Assembly: GCA_024275015.1 (NCBI GenBank)
Contig: JAJRZW010000058.1
Span: forward strand, 1 to 64,000
Length of the DNA stretch: 64,000 nt
Direction of reading: 5' to 3'
Source of the DNA: Deltaproteobacteria bacterium
GTDB taxonomy: Bacteria > Desulfobacterota > Desulfobulbia > Desulfobulbales > JAJRZW01
Shown: positions 56,372 through 64,000 of the stretch, one piece after another
Layout of the letters: every line of letters begins with the position of its first letter
Numbering within the stretch: the first letter of the stretch is position 1
The notes under the pieces: model-generated
The model's database searches: none
Told to the model about the DNA's origin: nothing
The model's input: only the letters and a program-made list of their open reading frames with translations
Translations under genes and position numbers: made by a program

Positions 56372-56524
56372 ACACCGATGGCCTTTTCGCCTTGACACCT
56401 TTGCCGGCTGTCTCTATATTTCCGCAACGTATTTCCTGATGGATCCATAAAAATTGTCTGGATGACCAAAAATTTCGATATACAGGGAAATAAACGATAA
56501 ACAAATTACGATGCCATTATCTTT

Positions 56525-56611
56525 GCCGGAGTGGTGAAACTGGTAGACGCACCGGACTCAAAATCCGGCGGGGGTGACTCCGTGTCGGTTCGACTCCGAC
56601 CTCCGGCACCA
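56525..56611 (+). tRNA. tRNA-Leu (CAA)
   Basis: 87 bases including encoded CCA. Acceptor stem GCCGGAG / CTCCGGC, D arm TGGTGAAACTGGTAGACGCA, anticodon stem CCGGA / TCCGG with loop CTCAAAA (anticodon CAA, reads UUG), long variable arm CGGGGGTGACTCCG as in leucine tRNAs, and T arm GTCGGTTCGACTCCGAC. Confidence 0.97.
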
Positions 56612-56671
56612 GTTTGATTTTGGGGCTGTTTCCTGCTTGCCGGATCCAGCCCTTCCGCATTGTGAGTTTTA

Positions 56672-58006
56672 ATGGTCATGGCCGATAAACTCCTGATCAA
56701 AGACTGCCGTCTGCTGGGCGAAAACGGTGTTTGCAACCCCTTGCGAGACATCGTGGTAACGAATGGGGCTATCGCCACAATCAACGACTGTGGGCAAGCG
56801 CCCCCCCCCGGAGCAGATATATTAGAGGGGAAAGGCCGTCTACTACTCCCCGGTCTGATAAATACCCACTGCCACTCTCCCATGATCCTGTTCCGCGGCT
56901 TGGCCGATGACCTGCCGCTGATGACCTGGCTCAATGAGTATATCTTTCCAGCCGAGGCCCGTCTGGTTAACGCGGAAATGGCCTACCTTTGCGGACGCCT
57001 GGCCGGGGTTGAGATGCTTCTGACCGGGATCACAACCGTGGCCGATGCATATTTCCATGCCGAGGACGCCGCACGGGGCCTTATCGAAGCCGGAATGCGG
57101 GTGGTCTCAGCCCAGGGAATCATCGACTTCCCTGCCCCCGGAGTCCCCGACCCGGACAAAAACATCGCCGCGGCCGCCGAGTTCCTCTCCGCCTTCAAAC
57201 CCAGCGACCTCGCGACCCCGGCCATTTTCTGCCACTCGCCCTATACCTGCGGCCCCGAAACCCTGAAAAAAGCCAAGGCCCTTGCCCGCTCCAGCGGCTG
57301 CCTTTTCTTTATTCATCTGGCCGAGACCGAGGCCGAACTGACAATAATAAAAAAAGAACATGATTCCAGCCCGGGCCGTTACCTCAACGATCTCAGGATC
57401 CTCGACCGGGACACGGTCCTGGTTCACTGTGTCCATCTTGATGATGAAGAGATCAGGATCATCGCCGAAAACGGCGCCGCAATATCCATTTGTCCGCGTA
57501 GCAACATGAAACTGGCAAGCGGCATCGCCCCGGTCGACAAATTCCTTGACGCCGGAATCAGGGTTGGACTGGGGACCGACAGCGCCGCGAGCAACAATGC
57601 CCTGGACATCCTCCTTGAAATGGATATGGCCGCAAAGTCGATGAAAACAGCGCGGGACAACGCCGCCATCCTGCCGGCCCGGGATGCCTTTGCCATGGCC
57701 ACCACCGGGGGAGCGGACTGTCTCGGCCTTGGGGAGGAAATCGGCCGGATTGAGGCGGGGATGCGGGCGGATATGATAATAATAGATACCGACAGTCCCT
57801 CTCTTACCCCGCAATACCACGGTCATTCTCTGCTGACCTACAGTGCCTGCGGACGCGACGTGACCGATGTGATAGTAAACGGCCGGGTGGTGATTAAAGA
57901 TCGGGTTCCGACCCTGGTAAATATCGACACGGTCATGGCCGCAGTACATAAACTGTCCCGTACAGCCTTCCCGTATCAGCCCCCGGGTCCACGAAGCAGG
58001 GGTTGA
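56672..58006 (+). CDS. Amidohydrolase, S-adenosylhomocysteine / methylthioadenosine deaminase type
   Basis: 444 residues of the TrzA/MtaD group. Metal ligands in LLPGLINTHCHSPMILFRGL (HxH), FFIHLAETEAELTIIKKEHD, LVHCVHLDDEEI and GLGTDSAASNNALD (Asp). MTWLNEYIFPAEARL is typical of the SAH/MTA deaminases. It deaminates adenosyl nucleosides by a metal-bound water. Guanine or chlorohydrolase relatives remain possible. The start could be 56672 or the ATG two codons later. Confidence 0.88.
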   Translation: MVMADKLLIKDCRLLGENGVCNPLRDIVVTNGAIATINDCGQAPPPGADILEGKGRLLLPGLINTHCHSPMILFRGLADDLPLMTWLNEYIFPAEARLVNAEMAYLCGRLAGVEMLLTGITTVADAYFHAEDAARGLIEAGMRVVSAQGIIDFPAPGVPDPDKNIAAAAEFLSAFKPSDLATPAIFCHSPYTCGPETLKKAKALARSSGCLFFIHLAETEAELTIIKKEHDSSPGRYLNDLRILDRDTVLVHCVHLDDEEIRIIAENGAAISICPRSNMKLASGIAPVDKFLDAGIRVGLGTDSAASNNALDILLEMDMAAKSMKTARDNAAILPARDAFAMATTGGADCLGLGEEIGRIEAGMRADMIIIDTDSPSLTPQYHGHSLLTYSACGRDVTDVIVNGRVVIKDRVPTLVNIDTVMAAVHKLSRTAFPYQPPGPRSRG

Positions 58007-58060
58007 TACGGCTCACTTGCCCGGGGTGCATGCGCCAACAAATCCGTCACGAATTCATCC

Positions 58061-58711
58061 TCAGTGTTTTTCGCTCCACCCCTCTTCCCCGACCAGACTG
58101 ACAAAACGCACCCGGTCGATAACCATGGTCCGTGGTTTCCCCTGCTTTTTCTTCACCACGGTCAGGGACTGGACATCCCGTCCCCCCACCGGTATCACCA
58201 TCCGTCCGCCCTCGTCAAGCTGGGCAAAGAGAGTCGCGGGGATATCAGGCCCGCCGGCAGTGACGATCATCGCATCAAAAGGGGCCTGCTCCGGCCACCC
58301 GAGGGTGCCGTCACCGACCCGATAGAGGATATTGACCTGGCCCATTTCCGTCAATCGCTTCCGGGCCGCAAGCGACAGGGAACGCAGACGCTCAACGGTA
58401 CAAACCCTGGCGGCAAGACGGGCCAGAACTGCGGTCTGATATCCGCAGCCGGTCCCGATCTCAAGAACCTTGTCGTTCCCTGTCAGTCCCAGGGCCTGGG
58501 TCATGAGAGCGACGATATAGGGCTGGGATATGGTCTGCCCCTGACCAATGGGCAGGGGATGATCCTTATAAGCGCCGGCGGCAAGAGCCTGGTCAACAAA
58601 AATGTGCCGGGGAATCGTGGACATGGCTTCAAGCAGGGCGGGATTATCTATACCGCGGGATACAAGCTGCTCGCGGACCATCTGTTGACGCAGTCTTTGA
58701 TATCTGGGCAT
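58061..58711 (-). CDS. pcm: Protein-L-isoaspartate O-methyltransferase
   Basis: 216 residues. MVREQLVSRGIDNPALLEAM, IPRHIFVDQALAAGAYKDHP, LPIGQGQTISQPYIVALMTQ, SAM loop VLEIGTGCGYQTAVLARLA and IVTAGGPDIPATLFAQLDEG give a clear Pcm. It methylates damaged L-isoaspartyl residues for repair. Convergent with the amidohydrolase. A small lipoprotein gene lies three bases upstream. Confidence 0.95.
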   Translation of the reverse strand: MPRYQRLRQQMVREQLVSRGIDNPALLEAMSTIPRHIFVDQALAAGAYKDHPLPIGQGQTISQPYIVALMTQALGLTGNDKVLEIGTGCGYQTAVLARLAARVCTVERLRSLSLAARKRLTEMGQVNILYRVGDGTLGWPEQAPFDAMIVTAGGPDIPATLFAQLDEGGRMVIPVGGRDVQSLTVVKKKQGKPRTMVIDRVRFVSLVGEEGWSEKH

Positions 58712-58714
58712 GGA

Positions 58715-59059
58715 TTAATGAATCTTTTCCTCATATTCGCAATGACTGACGACCTTATCTTTTACAAGGCATTTTACCGTGTCAATCGTCTCATGACCAA
58801 TAACCCCGGCAAGCAACGGCACCCGTCTGCCGCGTGAACGCCGCAGGTCCTTAAATATCATGGTTTTCCCCATACCCTGACCGTTTTTAACCTCCGAAGG
58901 TTCACCAAGGACCTTGACCAGTTCCATCTCGCTGGTCCGTCCCGCTTCAACCAGGCTGACCTGGTAAGCCAGATGCTTCAGGCCCCCGGCCGAATAACAT
59001 CCCGAGAAAAAAAACAGAGGGAAAACCATCAATCCGATGGGCAAATGCTTTTTCTTCAA
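58715..59059 (-). CDS. Small lipoprotein of unknown function
   Basis: 114 residues if the TTG at 59059 is used (AGGAG five bases upstream). The protein then starts KKKHLPIGLMVFPLFFFSGC, a lipoprotein signal with lipobox FSGC. The rest includes LAYQVSLVEAGRTSEMELVK and VLGEPSEVKNGQGMGKTMIF, a pattern seen in SmpA/OmlA-like or outer-membrane assembly lipoproteins, but this is weak. The open frame extends to 59227, but that part overlaps an R5 repeat. Upstream of pcm on the same strand. Confidence 0.7.
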   Translation of the reverse strand: MKKKHLPIGLMVFPLFFFSGCYSAGGLKHLAYQVSLVEAGRTSEMELVKVLGEPSEVKNGQGMGKTMIFKDLRRSRGRRVPLLAGVIGHETIDTVKCLVKDKVVSHCEYEEKIH

Positions 59060-59120
59060 CAAGGCTCCTGTCCTCCTCAGCAAACAATAAAAAATAAAAT
59101 TCCTACCAGAAAACATCCTG

Positions 59121-59257
59121 GATCCGTGAGCGTTCGGGAATGGTGCAGACACAGGTCGGGCAACTCGTTGATTATACGGTATATCGAAGAGTTGCGCCGA
59201 CACGGCAGATGTGCCCTTCCCGGACACCCCGTAGGGCGGCGGGTAAAATTCCCGCCA
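59121..59257. repeat. R5 palindromic repeat, copy 2
   Basis: GATCCGTGAGCGTTCGGGAA, centre GTTGATTATACGGTATATCG, closing arm GATGTGCCCTTCCCGG and final hairpin GGCGGGTAAAATTCCCGCC. It matches 1618-1755 in order and length. An R1 copy follows after about 12 bases. Confidence 0.8.
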
Positions 59258-59268
59258 ATGGTTACTTT

Positions 59269-59425
59269 AACAGACTGTTGAAAAAGCCGTCCTGGCTTTT
59301 TCAACTCCCGGTTGGCCAAAGCAAGTTCCAGCCAACCTCTCAATTTTATTGATTTTTTAAAACCCTATAAAATCGGCGATGCGTCCATGCACCGCGACCA
59401 GTCCGTTTTTCAACGGACTGTTAAA
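59269..59425 (-). repeat. R1 multi-hairpin repeat, copy near 59.3 kb
   Basis: Ends AACAGACTGTTGAAAAAGCC and CCGTTTTTCAACGGACTGTT. TTGAAAAAGCC / GGCTTTTTCAA and GTTGGCCAAAGC / GTTCCAGCCAAC hairpins are kept; the third hairpin has decayed (CAATTTTATTGATTTTTTAA, richer in A and T). Confidence 0.88.
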
Positions 59426-59429
59426 CAAC

Positions 59430-59918
59430 ATGACGCAAACTCAGACGATTACGTAAAAAAACCGCACGATGCCGTCACAGACCCAGGAACATAGTCGATT
59501 CCAATGAAAACTTACTAAAAAAAGATGGGAACGGGCAAACAATATTGCCTTCATGTAATTTTATCCGCAAAGTCATACTCTTTGGTCTGCGCCTGCTTAT
59601 CTCATTGTTTTTGCGTAACAATGCCTCATACCGTCACCATCGAGCCTGTTCCAAGATATCCTAAAAAAGATTCTCTCAGTGCTAACAGCCTAAAAAGATT
59701 GCCTTTTTATAGAGTATTTGCTATTCAAAAGATGTTGAAAGCTAGCAATACAGAACAGAGAAAAATTTGAGCATGCGGAATAAACTTTCCAAATGGACGT
59801 ATTTTTTTGCCAAACAAATATTTGCATGATAGACGAAAGTTTCGTAAGCTTGGTTGAGGTTGTCTTTTTTTCGGGAAAACATATTCCCCCCGGCTCCTGA
59901 CCTTGAGATGGTGATAGG
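59430..59918. other. AT-rich gene-free stretch
   Basis: About 490 bases clearly richer in A and T than the rest of the window. A plus-strand frame at 59525-59770 (81 codons) has no recognisable features. I see no repeat, tRNA or clear promoter in it. It precedes the acidic zinc-ribbon gene, whose regulatory region it must hold. Confidence 0.5.
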
Positions 59919-61262
59919 ATGAAATGCCCCAAATGTGGATTCATATCATTTGATGATCTGTCCACCTGCACCAAGTGTTCCACGGATCTGTCCGAGGTGG
60001 CTCAGGAATTACATGGAACCGGTACCGAAACCGAGCCGGAATTCTTCCTTGGCAGCGCGATCAAAAATACCAACCTCGATTTTGATGATACCTTTTCCTC
60101 AACCCAGACACTCCCCCCCCTTGAAAGTGACGTTGAACTTGACTTCGACGACACCGCAAATACCAGCAGAGAGATTTCTTTTTCACCCGACGGTGCCCCG
60201 CCTGCGGACATTGATTTAGACAGCACCGGAGATGTGGCCCTGGAACTGGGTGAAATCATGCCCATTGATGTGTCGCAGCTGGATTCGACTATGGAGATAT
60301 CCGCTTTAGCCGCGCAAGGCGCGGATACCGGCACGGAATCCATGCCCGACGACGCGACCATGGCCATGGGGCTTGAGAATCTCACCTCACAGAACCTGGC
60401 AGCACTGTCGGAAGAAGATGATACCCCGGACCTGACGGCCCAATTAGCCGACCTTGACGAAGCAGAACCATCAGCAGCAGAGCTGGACGAGACTATGGTT
60501 CTCTCTGATCTGGAGTTTGACAGTGCCACTGATGCCGATGAATCCTTGGACGAAACCATAGCCCTGCCTGAGCTTGATCAACTGGATATCGATATTGACG
60601 AAGCGGGAGAGCCCCTGGAAGAGTTAGCCCTTGACGCCACCGCGGTCACAGACCTCGCCAAACTCAAAGGCATTGAAGACGTTAACCTCGATGAACCAGC
60701 CGAAGATTCCGATACATTGCCAGAGCCGGAACTGAATCTGGATGAAATCGACCTCAGTGACCTGGTTGAACCTCTGGAGAAAAACACTCCGATTAAAGAA
60801 TCTCCGGCAACAAAAGCACGCACATCTACGGAAACGGAAGAGGAAGAGGAAAGCGAGGCCGACGAACTGGCCGACATCGACCTTGACAGTACCGCCGATG
60901 TCCTTGATCTCTCCAGCCTTGACAACGAAGACGAAATACCGCTGCCCGAAATTGAAACTGAGGACATCGACAGCGATGTCCTCATCGGAGAAAAAAACGC
61001 CCTTCCTTCTCTCGATCTTGATCAGCTTGACTTCGTCGACGGAGACAGCGACAAAACCGGAGAGCAGGAGCCAATAGTCGATCTTTCTTCCCTGATCGAA
61101 GAAGAAGGGGTACAGGACGAAGGTGATGCCACTATTGAGCTCGATCTCCTTTCAGATGAACCCATCCCGGCCCCTGACGCCGATTCCACTCAAGATATCC
61201 CCGAGATTGAAGTTGACATGACCCCGATAGACGAAGACGCGCCTCCCGACCTCCCCGAGTAA
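59919..61262 (+). CDS. Zinc-ribbon protein with very acidic, low-complexity tail
   Basis: 447 residues. Residues 3-20 (CPKCGFISFDDLSTCTKC) form a zinc ribbon of the CxxC-x11-CxxC type. The remaining 420 or so residues are almost free of lysine and arginine and very rich in D, E, L, S and T, with recurring DLDSTADV, LDFDD, ELDETMVLSDLEFD and LPELDQLDI-like units, predicted disordered. Zinc-ribbon proteins with such tails are known from Deltaproteobacteria but have no known role. Low start-codon doubt: GATAGG upstream is weak. Located before tRNA-Phe and the parS-parAB locus. Confidence 0.8.
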   Translation: MKCPKCGFISFDDLSTCTKCSTDLSEVAQELHGTGTETEPEFFLGSAIKNTNLDFDDTFSSTQTLPPLESDVELDFDDTANTSREISFSPDGAPPADIDLDSTGDVALELGEIMPIDVSQLDSTMEISALAAQGADTGTESMPDDATMAMGLENLTSQNLAALSEEDDTPDLTAQLADLDEAEPSAAELDETMVLSDLEFDSATDADESLDETIALPELDQLDIDIDEAGEPLEELALDATAVTDLAKLKGIEDVNLDEPAEDSDTLPEPELNLDEIDLSDLVEPLEKNTPIKESPATKARTSTETEEEEESEADELADIDLDSTADVLDLSSLDNEDEIPLPEIETEDIDSDVLIGEKNALPSLDLDQLDFVDGDSDKTGEQEPIVDLSSLIEEEGVQDEGDATIELDLLSDEPIPAPDADSTQDIPEIEVDMTPIDEDAPPDLPE

Positions 61263-61366
61263 AACGGGTATTAAAAAAAACCACAGACCACATCGCACTC
61301 ACAGATTGAGAAAAGGCTTGACATCCACCCGTCAATGCCATTATTTTATCCCACTCTTCCACCAAT

Positions 61367-61442
<76 letters not shown>

Positions 61443-61542
61443 AACGGCAAAACCCGGGATCCCCTTCGTGTGGGTTCCTTTTTCCTCCTCTCTCGCCCCT
61501 TCACTGGTAACAAAAAAAACAGGAAGGTGCGACCGCTGAGAA

Positions 61543-61558
61543 TGTTTCACGTGAAACA
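61543..61558. promoter_or_regulatory. parS: parS centromere site
   Basis: TGTTTCACGTGAAACA, a perfect 16-base palindrome identical to the widely conserved chromosomal parS consensus bound by ParB. It lies about 90 bases upstream of parA, so ParB spreading from here could also affect parAB expression and place the tRNA-Phe region within the ParB-bound zone. It is the only copy I noticed in the window. Confidence 0.95.
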
Positions 61559-61645
61559 TAGAAAAGCAGATTCCCCCTATTCTTTTTTCACCTTGCGCCA
61601 GATCCGCATTACATGTAATTTTCGACAATAACCAAAGGAAATGCC

Positions 61646-62443
61646 ATGAAAAACAGCGGTAGTAAAATCATAGCACTGGCGAACCAGAAAGGCGGGGTGG
61701 GCAAGACTACCACTGCGGTCAATATGGCTGCCGCCCTTGCCAGTCTGGGACAGAAAGTGCTATTGGTGGACTCGGATCCGCAGGGCAATGCCAGCAGCGG
61801 TATGGGGATAGACGCGAGGGAATCAGAAAGACACCTGTATCACTGCCTCATCGGAGAAAGCACTGTTGCCGCAGCAACAGTGCAAATTGAAGGTTTTGAT
61901 GCCCTGTACCTGCTGCCGACTCATATCGACCTGATAGGAACCGAGGTCGAACTGATGCATAAAAAAGAACGCGAGACCTTCCTGAAAAAAACCTTGGTGC
62001 CGGTTCGCAACGATTTCGATTATATTCTTGTTGACTGTCCCCCCTCTCTCGGGCTGTTGACCATCAACGCCCTTACCGCCGCAGACGCGGTAATCATACC
62101 TCTGCAATGCGAATATTTCGCCCTCGAAGGCCTCAGTCAGTTGATCAGGACTATCCGCCTGGTCAAAAACAGCTATAATCCTGGCCTCACTATTGAAGGG
62201 CTGCTGCTGACCATGTATGATCGCCGCAACAAGCTCACCTACCAGGTGGCTCGGGAGGTCAAAAACCACTTCAAGGACACGGTGTACTCTACCCATATTC
62301 CGAGAAACGTTCGTCTGAGCGAAAGCCCAAGCCATGGCAAACCGATAACCATCTATGACCCTTCATCAAGCGGGGCCACCAGTTATATGAATCTGGGACG
62401 GGAGTTCCTCAAGAAACAGAAGCAGAGGAGGGAAACCAAATGA
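61646..62443 (+). CDS. parA: Chromosome-partitioning ATPase ParA (Soj)
   Basis: 265 residues. Deviant Walker A ALANQKGGVGKTTTAVNMAA with the signature lysine, VDSDPQGNASSGMGID (Walker A'), YILVDCPPSLGLLTINALTA (Walker B) and a C-terminal FLKKQKQRR basic tail. ParA dimers bind DNA non-specifically and move ParB-parS complexes. parB overlaps by four bases (ATGA). Confidence 0.97.
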   Translation: MKNSGSKIIALANQKGGVGKTTTAVNMAAALASLGQKVLLVDSDPQGNASSGMGIDARESERHLYHCLIGESTVAAATVQIEGFDALYLLPTHIDLIGTEVELMHKKERETFLKKTLVPVRNDFDYILVDCPPSLGLLTINALTAADAVIIPLQCEYFALEGLSQLIRTIRLVKNSYNPGLTIEGLLLTMYDRRNKLTYQVAREVKNHFKDTVYSTHIPRNVRLSESPSHGKPITIYDPSSSGATSYMNLGREFLKKQKQRRETK

Positions 62444-63345
62444 GTCGATTATCCGGCCTGGGCAAAGGTCTTGACGCCCTCCTGCCTGCGTCCGAAGAGG
62501 GATCGCACGGAGAATCCGGGCTGCTTATCTGCCCCGTTGACCAGATAAGCCCTAATCCTTTTCAGCCCCGCAAGGATATCACCTCCGTCCCCTTGGTCCA
62601 ATTAGCCGAATCTATCCGCCACAACGGCATCATTCAGCCATTGGTAGTCAGAAAAAAAGGCGGCGGTGGCTATGAAATAATTGCCGGGGAACGACGGTGG
62701 CGTGCGGCGCAATTAGCCGGTTTAACCGAAGTACCGGTAATCGCCCGCGATGCCAGTGAACAGACCCGGCTTGAATTAGCTATTATTGAAAACATCCAAC
62801 GCCAGAACCTCAACCCCCTGGAAGAGGCAATGGCATACAAACGGCTCATTGACGAGTTTGAACTTACCCAGGATGAGGTAGCGAGGAAGGTCGGCAAGGA
62901 ACGCTCAACCATCACCAATCTCCTCCGGGTCCTGCAATTGCCGGACTATGCCAAGGAAGACCTCTCATGCGGCAAAATCAGCCTTGGCCACGCCCGGGTT
63001 CTCCTGAGCCTGAGCAAAAACCCGGAAGCAATGAAGGAACTGCATGGCCAGATGCTCAACCAGGGGATGTCGGTAAGACAGGCGGAAAAAACGGCCAAGG
63101 GAGTCAAACGCCGTCTTGGTTTTGGCCCGAAAACAAGCCCCCGACAGAACAGCAAGGTAAATCAGGAGATGGACAATCTTCCGGAATCATATTGCCTTGC
63201 CCTGCAGAACGACATGGTAAGGATTCTGGGGACCAAGGTCAGAATTATCCAGGCCGGTAATCGCGGCAAGGTTGAAATAGAATATTACTCCCACGACGAC
63301 CTTGAGCGCCTTATGGGCCTAATCACCACGGCAAGCCCAGAGTAA
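62440..63345 (+). CDS. parB: Chromosome-partitioning CTPase ParB
   Basis: 301 residues. An N-terminal GLGKGLDALLP ParA-contact motif, CTP-binding domain with ISPNPFQPRKDI, the GERRWRAAQLAGLTEVPVI box and ENIQRQNLNPLEEA, a helix-turn-helix (LTQDEVARKVGKERSTITNL) and a C-terminal dimerisation domain. It loads on parS and slides as a CTP clamp. parS is upstream of parA. pyrK starts two bases after its stop. Confidence 0.97.
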   Translation: MSRLSGLGKGLDALLPASEEGSHGESGLLICPVDQISPNPFQPRKDITSVPLVQLAESIRHNGIIQPLVVRKKGGGGYEIIAGERRWRAAQLAGLTEVPVIARDASEQTRLELAIIENIQRQNLNPLEEAMAYKRLIDEFELTQDEVARKVGKERSTITNLLRVLQLPDYAKEDLSCGKISLGHARVLLSLSKNPEAMKELHGQMLNQGMSVRQAEKTAKGVKRRLGFGPKTSPRQNSKVNQEMDNLPESYCLALQNDMVRILGTKVRIIQAGNRGKVEIEYYSHDDLERLMGLITTASPE

Positions 63346-63347
63346 AC

Positions 63348-64000
63348 GTGACCCAGCATCGTCAAGGAATACGGCCGCAGATGCTCGAAAATGCCCGGGT
63401 TAAAAATATAGTTTCCCTTGGCGCCGAACTCTTCCGTATAGGCCTTCACTCCCCACGGATAGCGAAAATTTCACGGCCAGCCCATTTTGTCATGGTCCGG
63501 ACAAGCCCGGGAATCTCCCCCCTTCTCTGTCGTCCCTTCTCCATCTACCAGAGCAATACCGACGGCACCCTGGAGATTCTTTTCCGCCGTCTCGGCCCCG
63601 GCACCACGAACATATCCCGGCTCCGACCAAGAGACGAAGTTCAACTTACCGGACCATTGGGAACGCCCTTTGACCTTGGGCGCCGAGAGGAATACATCCT
63701 AATTGCCGGCGGGGTCGGGATTGCGCCGATATTCATGGCGGCAAAACATCTGCAACGCCATAAACGCCGCAACCTGACCGTAATCGCCGGGGCCGCAACA
63801 GCGGCCGAAATCCATCCCCTGATCCAGGACTTCAAGGATATTGATATCATCTGTGACATTACCACCGTTGACGGCAGTGCCGGCCACAAGGGTCTGGTGA
63901 CCGACCTCATAACCCCGGCGACGACAAAACACGATATGGGCCACACCGGAATAATCTGCTGCGGCCCAACCCCGATGATGGCTGCGGTCGCGGCCCGGGC
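63348..64000 (+). CDS. pyrK: Dihydroorotate dehydrogenase electron-transfer subunit, partial
   Basis: Open from GTG at 63348 to the window edge (217 codons). LCRPFSIYQSNTDGTLEILF is the FAD-binding RxYS-type motif (here RPFS), LTGPLGTPFDL, the NAD-binding IAGGVGIAPIFMAAKHL, and CCGPTPMMAAVAARA near the end match PyrK. The cysteine-rich 2Fe-2S segment expected at the C terminus would lie beyond the edge. PyrK passes electrons from PyrD type 1B to NAD; pyrD may follow. It is in one operon with parAB by spacing. Confidence 0.92.
   Translation, partial: MTQHRQGIRPQMLENARVKNIVSLGAELFRIGLHSPRIAKISRPAHFVMVRTSPGISPLLCRPFSIYQSNTDGTLEILFRRLGPGTTNISRLRPRDEVQLTGPLGTPFDLGRREEYILIAGGVGIAPIFMAAKHLQRHKRRNLTVIAGAATAAEIHPLIQDFKDIDIICDITTVDGSAGHKGLVTDLITPATTKHDMGHTGIICCGPTPMMAAVAAR

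Noticed and set aside
59525-59770. An 81-codon ORF in the AT-rich stretch
   Set aside because: No ribosome-binding site, no domain, no conserved pattern; expected by chance in AT-rich DNA of this length.

Overview
The window reads as a dense chromosomal segment of a Gram-negative, moderately GC-rich bacterium. I favour a Desulfobacterota (former Deltaproteobacteria) lineage, because of the style of the gene set (lptA-lptB-rpoN, clustered arg and lys/dap genes, many c-di-GMP and two-component proteins, a DUF3365 haem sensor, an ArsM-like methyltransferase fused to a radical SAM domain). This assignment is inference; no rRNA is present.

Layout. 1-1.5 kb: end of a type I-F CRISPR-Cas locus (start of cas2/3, and cas1), with no array in the window. 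1.9-4.0 kb: two tandem copies of a small zinc-ribbon gene, one followed by a DEDDh exonuclease and the other, broken by a stop codon, by a P-loop kinase. 4.6-8.2 kb: HD-GYP response regulator, histone-deacetylase-like hydrolase, and a DUF3365-GGDEF sensor split by a stop. 8.3-18.2 kb: folate cyclo-ligase, a frameshifted radical SAM/ArsM-like fusion, an RDD membrane protein, mutM, bioB-bioF, pcnB and a nitronate monooxygenase-like enzyme. 18.6-20.5 kb: broken HAD phosphatase, NUDIX hydrolase, REC-GGDEF. 21.1-29.6 kb: rpsA, sppA, an IHF/HU protein, a Sua5/YrdC protein, ppx, guaB, guaA. 29.8-36.2 kb: histidine kinase, REC-TPR, an unusual zinc-knuckle membrane protein, and an FG-GAP protein. 36.4-40.6 kb: histidine phosphatase, rpoN, lptB, lptA, alpha/beta hydrolase.

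41.1-56.6 kb is a long biosynthetic run on the plus strand: argB, argD, argF, argG, argH, lysA, dapF, dapA, dapB, folK, a transaldolase-like gene, a lytic transglycosylase, pgsA and tRNA-Leu, with exported or membrane proteins of unknown role inserted between pathway genes. 56.7-59.1 kb: a TrzA/MtaD-type deaminase, pcm and a small lipoprotein. 59.9-64 kb: a very acidic zinc-ribbon protein, tRNA-Phe, a perfect parS site, parA, parB and the start of pyrK.

The most striking feature lies between the genes. Almost every larger intergenic gap holds a palindromic repeat of about 100-190 bp. I separate five families, which I call R1 to R5 here. R2, R3 and R4 have different cores but share a terminus close to TGATGG-N2-TCGTAA. 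R1 is a chain of up to four hairpins between inverted ends AACAG-N3-GTTGAAAAA. Several element ends coincide with stop codons. They look like non-autonomous (MITE- or REP-like) elements; no transposase for them is in the window. Four genes are interrupted by single-base changes (three in-frame stops, one frameshift in a run of A), which suggests either recent decay of accessory genes or residual sequence errors.
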